Made by a program: the position numbers and the translations under genes. Below the pieces are notes generated by a model. It did no database searches and was not told the origin of the DNA. It saw only the letters and a list, made by a program, of their open reading frames with translations. From contig URSC01000001.1 of assembly GCA_900550465.1 (NCBI GenBank), positions 218,263 through 282,262 of the forward strand: 64,000 nt of DNA, given 5' to 3'. Positions 60,770 to 64,000 of this stretch are shown one piece after another (position 1 is the first letter of the stretch; each line of letters opens with the position of its first letter). The stretch comes from an uncultured Alistipes sp. (GTDB taxonomy: Bacteria > Bacteroidota > Bacteroidia > Bacteroidales > UBA932).

Positions 60770-61411
60770 TTAGTCCACGAACTGAATCTTCGAGGCATCG
60801 CGGTCCTTGGCTGCAGGACTCTCGGCGGGATAGCCGAATCCGATGCAGTAAAGCAGCTCATAGCCCTCGGAGAAGCCCAGACGCTTCAGGTAATCAGCGG
60901 CCTCAGGCGACTTCATGAATCTTACCGGTCCGCCTAAGCAGCACGAGCCGATACCCATGGACCAGGCCGAGAGGATCATGTTCTCTCCGAGCAGGCCGCA
61001 GTCGATCGGCGACATGTCGTAGGAGGGGTCGTGGGCGATGAAGACCACGGTAGGCGCATTGCGGAACATATTCTTGAACGAAGGGTCCTCGGCTGCGCGG
61101 GGATTGGACTTGACAAAGAGCTCAGTCACTCCGTCGATGAACTCGGGGGAGTCCACCACGCGGATCTCCCAGGACTGGCGGTTCATTCCGTTGGGCGCGT
61201 TGATACCGCACTCGAGAATCGTCTTCATGGTGTCGCGTCCCACAGCCACAGGCTGATACTGACGCACACTGCGGCGGGTCATAATGTTCTCAATCACAAT
61301 GTCGGAGACACTCTTTTCAGAAGCAGTGCTCCCGGTTCCTGAACCATTCCCGCAGGATGTCAGGGCCACGGCGCATACCAGGGCCGCGGCAGATATTCTA
61401 AAAAGTTTCAT
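60770..61411 (-). CDS. Nitroreductase-family lipoprotein
   Basis: A 213-residue FMN-dependent nitroreductase-like protein (MTRRSVRQYQPVAV, NAPNGMNRQSWEIRVV, GSCCLGGPVRFM). It has a signal peptide with lipobox LTSC (Cys20), so it should be lipid-anchored outside the cytoplasm, which is unusual for a flavoprotein of this family. I chose the ATG at MKLFRISAAALV. It follows the cysteate-synthase-like gene by 26 bases in the same operon. Substrate unknown; an exported electron-transfer role with the Fe-S protein is possible. Confidence 0.82.
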   Translation of the reverse strand: MKLFRISAAALVCAVALTSCGNGSGTGSTASEKSVSDIVIENIMTRRSVRQYQPVAVGRDTMKTILECGINAPNGMNRQSWEIRVVDSPEFIDGVTELFVKSNPRAAEDPSFKNMFRNAPTVVFIAHDPSYDMSPIDCGLLGENMILSAWSMGIGSCCLGGPVRFMKSPEAADYLKRLGFSEGYELLYCIGFGYPAESPAAKDRDASKIQFVD

Positions 61412-61437
61412 AACCGGTTTATACTTAAAATTAAACA

Positions 61438-62730
61438 CTAAGCAAACAGTTTCTCTATCTCCCGCACGATCCGGTCCTTGTCCTCCGAGGGCGAGATGAC
61501 CAGCGAGGGCTTGAGCCAGTGTACCTTGCAGTCCTTCTTGAAGTGCTGCTCGCCACCGCCTGTGATATTGAGCATTATCACGTCGTCGCGGCCCGCGGCA
61601 CCGGCCTTCACGGCCTGCTCCAGACCGGCCAGCGCGGCACCCGAAGCGGAGTAGATGTCAACTCCCTCCAGCTCCTTGAACATGGCTGCGCAATGGCGTA
61701 TCTCGGCGTTTGTCACGGCGTACACATCTCCATGAGTATCGCACAGGCAGTCGTACACTCCTCCGGCGAGCGAATAGGGCGGGCGTCTGTTGGAGAGCAC
61801 CTTGGCATCGATCATCGCGGCCTTCTGACGGGCCTCGTCGTCATCGAAGGGCAGCAGATCCCTCTGACCGGCCTTCCATGCGTCGTACATCGGCAGGAAA
61901 GGCACGTTCTGCACCGTATGCAGCTTCATCTGAGCCGTACCGAAGCGGCCGTCCTCCAGCAGACGAAGATTGGCCTCACGGGCCGCAATGGCTCCTGTGC
62001 CGCTGCCTATGGCCTGGAAGTATGCGTCGGGTATCCGGCCGATCTCCACAGTGGCCGAGAGTACGGTCGTACCCATGCCGTCGCGGCGGGCCACATTCTT
62101 CGCGCCTCCCTCGTCGATGAACATTCCCGAGCTGCAGGCAGCCTGCGACAGGGCGATGGCGTCGAAATAGTCGCTGCCTTTGGGAGCGCAGACGAGCCTG
62201 ACGCAGTCCTTGATGGGCTTCTCGAACCAGAGAGCGTCGATATTGTCCTCCGGCACGCAGAGCAGCAGGGGGATGTCGTTCTCCGAGCAGACCTTGGCAA
62301 AGGCCCTGGCCGTATTTCCGGCGGAAGCCACCGTCAGTATCTGCCTGCAGTCCTTGGGCAGACGGCCGCATACGGAATAGGCCTCGGTCTCCTTGAACGA
62401 GCAGGTCTTCATCAGTGCCCCGCGCTCAGGCCAGTAGCCGGAAAATGCAATATAAAGGTTGCCCAGACCGAGGTGACGGGCCAGTCCCTCGCTCCTGTAT
62501 GTCACGGTAGTTGCTGAGTCCTGCAGCAGACGGTGTACCGGCAGCCAGTCGGCGAAGCGGGAGAATCCCCCGTCGCTGCCCTTGACGTCTATCTGCTTCT
62601 TCTGATAGACCGTGCGCACCAGCGAGGGCTTAGGCGATTCGGGGTCAGCCAGCATCCAGCCGCTGTCCGGAAATATCCGTCCGGTAGCCACATTCATCAG
62701 TGAGTACACTGTAGGAGTAAAATTCTTCAT
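61438..62730 (-). CDS. PLP-dependent threonine-synthase-like enzyme, probable cysteate synthase
   Basis: A 430-residue fold-type II PLP enzyme. The PLP lysine is in CSFKETEAYSV (about residue 112), followed by the SAGNTARAFA loop (about residue 135). The segment GSGTGAIAAREANLRLL and a C-terminal LNITGGGE complete the fold. The sequence resembles the cysteate synthases of methanogens and Bacteroidota more than true threonine synthase; that enzyme turns phosphoserine and sulfite into cysteate. In Alistipes and relatives cysteate feeds sulfonolipids. The distinction from threonine synthase is by memory of the family and needs a profile search. It lies between the Fe-S protein gene (24 bases) and the nitroreductase gene. 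Confidence 0.65.
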   Translation of the reverse strand: MKNFTPTVYSLMNVATGRIFPDSGWMLADPESPKPSLVRTVYQKKQIDVKGSDGGFSRFADWLPVHRLLQDSATTVTYRSEGLARHLGLGNLYIAFSGYWPERGALMKTCSFKETEAYSVCGRLPKDCRQILTVASAGNTARAFAKVCSENDIPLLLCVPEDNIDALWFEKPIKDCVRLVCAPKGSDYFDAIALSQAACSSGMFIDEGGAKNVARRDGMGTTVLSATVEIGRIPDAYFQAIGSGTGAIAAREANLRLLEDGRFGTAQMKLHTVQNVPFLPMYDAWKAGQRDLLPFDDDEARQKAAMIDAKVLSNRRPPYSLAGGVYDCLCDTHGDVYAVTNAEIRHCAAMFKELEGVDIYSASGAALAGLEQAVKAGAAGRDDVIMLNITGGGEQHFKKDCKVHWLKPSLVISPSEDKDRIVREIEKLFA

Positions 62731-62754
62731 GGCGTGTATATCGTTAAGTTGTTA

Positions 62755-64000
62755 TTAATTCATATTCTGAGCCACCACCTCGGCGAAGTCGCTCACCTTC
62801 CTGGGCGAATAGGGGGAGAATGTCTTCAGGCACAGGGGGCAGGCGGTGACAATTCTCTCCGGCGAGGCGTACATCAGGTTGTCCAGGGCCTTCAGGGTAA
62901 TGTCCTTACGGTCCTCATAGGACAATGTCAGGGAGCCCAGCGACCCTCCGCAGCAGATGCTCTCGTCGTGGTGCTTCTCCGCCTCCACCAGCTCTCCGGC
63001 AGCGCTCAGCACCCTCCGGGGCTGACGGTACACCTTGCAGCCGCGTCCCAGCTCGCAGGGGTCGTGGTAAACTATCTTCTCACCTGAGTTCCTGAGAGTT
63101 ATGCGTCCGAGCCGCACGAACTCGTCGAAGTATTCGGTATAATGCACGATGCGGATGCCCTTGAGGTCGTAGTTCTCGCGGAAGACCTTGTAGCAGATCG
63201 GGCAGGAGAGCAGCAGGGTAGTGGCTCCGCTCTGCCGTATCAGCTCGGTGTTGCGGCGGATCATTTCCTGCGCCCGTTCATCCCTTCCGGCCAGTATCAG
63301 GGGCCGTCCGCAGCATATACCGCCGTCACGGTCCATGAAGCTCCAGTCCACTCCGGCATGGTCCAGTACGGCCGCTACGGCCTTGGAAATGACGGGGGTG
63401 AGCTGAGTCATGCAGCCGGCGTAGTAGAGAACTTTCTCCTGGGAGCTCTCCACGCCCTCAGGCAGGCTGTAGGAGGTAAAATAGCTGTAGTCCGCAGGGG
63501 CGGGAGCGGCCCTGAGTCCTCTCAGGCTCTGCTTGATGTTGCAGGAGTCCACGCCTACGGGGCAGACGGCGACGCACTTGCCGCACATCAGGCATTTGTC
63601 CGCGCTCTCCTCGCAGCGGGCCCAGTTACGGCGTCTGAGCAGACGGTTGAAATATACCGTGGCGAAGCGCAGGTTCTTCTTCTGGCCCATCATCGGACAT
63701 GCGTCGATGCACATTCCGCAGTTGGAGCAGGAGTATATCTGGGCGATGGAATAGCCTTTGCGGGGATGGGAGACCTTGATGCCGGCATTGCGCAGCACTA
63801 TCAGGAAGGCTTCCGTGGGGATGTGCATGTACCGGGTGAAGGGCAGCAGCACGAAGAAGGTGCCGAGGAGGGTGGAGTAGGCCCACCAGGTCGGCAGGAT
63901 GTGGTAGGTGTTGGTCAGGAAGTTGCTGAACAGCCAGTACATCGGGCGGGTGAGGAAGCTGCCTCCTGCGATACCGGCGGGGGGGGCGAGGGCGGCGGGG
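62755..64000 (-). CDS. Membrane-bound (Fe-S) oxidoreductase, HdrD/GlpC-like (5' end outside the window)
   Basis: Electron-transfer protein. It has a hydrophobic N-terminal region, two [4Fe-4S] ferredoxin-type motifs (CSNCGMCIDACPMMG and CLMCGKCVAVCPVG) and two CCG domains (YYAGCMTQ...GICCGRP...SCPICYK and YHDPCELGRG...SICCGGSLG...ACPLCLKT) as in heterodisulfide reductase D and GlpC. An ATG exists at 63942, but the frame stays open to the window edge (...AGGSFLTRPMYWLF), so the protein probably has further membrane helices upstream. It is the first visible gene of an operon with cysteate synthase and nitroreductase. Its electron donor and acceptor are unknown. Confidence 0.85.
   Translation of the reverse strand, partial: PAALAPPAGIAGGSFLTRPMYWLFSNFLTNTYHILPTWWAYSTLLGTFFVLLPFTRYMHIPTEAFLIVLRNAGIKVSHPRKGYSIAQIYSCSNCGMCIDACPMMGQKKNLRFATVYFNRLLRRRNWARCEESADKCLMCGKCVAVCPVGVDSCNIKQSLRGLRAAPAPADYSYFTSYSLPEGVESSQEKVLYYAGCMTQLTPVISKAVAAVLDHAGVDWSFMDRDGGICCGRPLILAGRDERAQEMIRRNTELIRQSGATTLLLSCPICYKVFRENYDLKGIRIVHYTEYFDEFVRLGRITLRNSGEKIVYHDPCELGRGCKVYRQPRRVLSAAGELVEAEKHHDESICCGGSLGSLTLSYEDRKDITLKALDNLMYASPERIVTACPLCLKTFSPYSPRKVSDFAEVVAQNMN

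Noticed and set aside
1..64000. tRNA or rRNA genes
   Set aside because: No cloverleaf-like or rRNA sequence was recognised by eye in the intergenic regions; a covariance search was not possible.

Overview
The window looks like a Bacteroidota (Bacteroidales) chromosome. Several intergenic regions carry the Bacteroidota promoter boxes TTTG and TAnnTTTG. Most operons use 1-4 base ATGA-type overlaps. There are four TonB-dependent receptor genes with lipoprotein partners, a BtuG-type B12 lipoprotein and a CTnDOT-type conjugation gene. The bulk is GC-rich, and a probable cysteate synthase (used for sulfonolipids in Alistipes and relatives) fits Rikenellaceae/Alistipes, but that assignment is an inference. 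No rRNA, tRNA or CRISPR array was seen.

Layout. 1-1205: AT-richer 3' end of an anaerobic ribonucleotide reductase operon (nrdD', nrdG). 1206-8432: mobile DNA, namely a small inverted-repeat element, a mobC/traG coupling-protein gene, an AbiEi/AbiEii toxin-antitoxin pair and a complete IS21-family element whose istA carries an in-frame stop. 8592-21674: ordinary chromosome with a TPR + TonB receptor pair, three AraC-family regulators next to small redox or hydrolase genes, a fluoride channel, an acetyltransferase, an AT-rich Fic gene and an acyl-CoA ligase. 21907-56487: a vitamin B12 block. 56487-64000: a small mechanosensitive channel, an SMR exporter, a frameshifted rhuM, a GNAT enzyme, a DUF486 membrane protein, and an operon of an HdrD/GlpC-like Fe-S protein, a probable cysteate synthase and a lipoprotein nitroreductase.

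The B12 block has three cobalamin riboswitches. The first (21907-22086) precedes nrdD, an nrdG-btuF fusion, btuC and btuD. The second (40036-40206, minus strand) precedes TonB receptor, lipoprotein cbiK, TonB receptor, cbiHC, cbiET, cbiGF and cbiJD. Divergent from it run cbiA, pduO-type cobA, cbiP, cobD and cbiB. A minus-strand cobU-cobT-cobS-cobC operon converges on cbiB, and a HAD phosphatase-like gene is divergent from cobU. The third riboswitch (49449-49638) precedes btuB, btuG and two more surface lipoproteins. Together they cover nearly the whole anaerobic corrin pathway, nucleotide-loop assembly and uptake. The missing step is the CbiL methylation, plus the earlier siroheme-type steps.

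The most unusual observations are two. (1) btuB is split by a 391-bp internal segment lying in inverted orientation between 8-bp inverted repeats (GGTGCAGG/CCTGCACC); flipping it on paper restores one uninterrupted 684-residue receptor, so it could be a phase-variable B12 receptor caught in the OFF state. (2) The radical-SAM activase NrdG is fused in frame, through a signal-peptide or membrane segment, to the periplasmic B12-binding protein BtuF, inside a B12-riboswitch operon that also holds the B12-independent class III ribonucleotide reductase.
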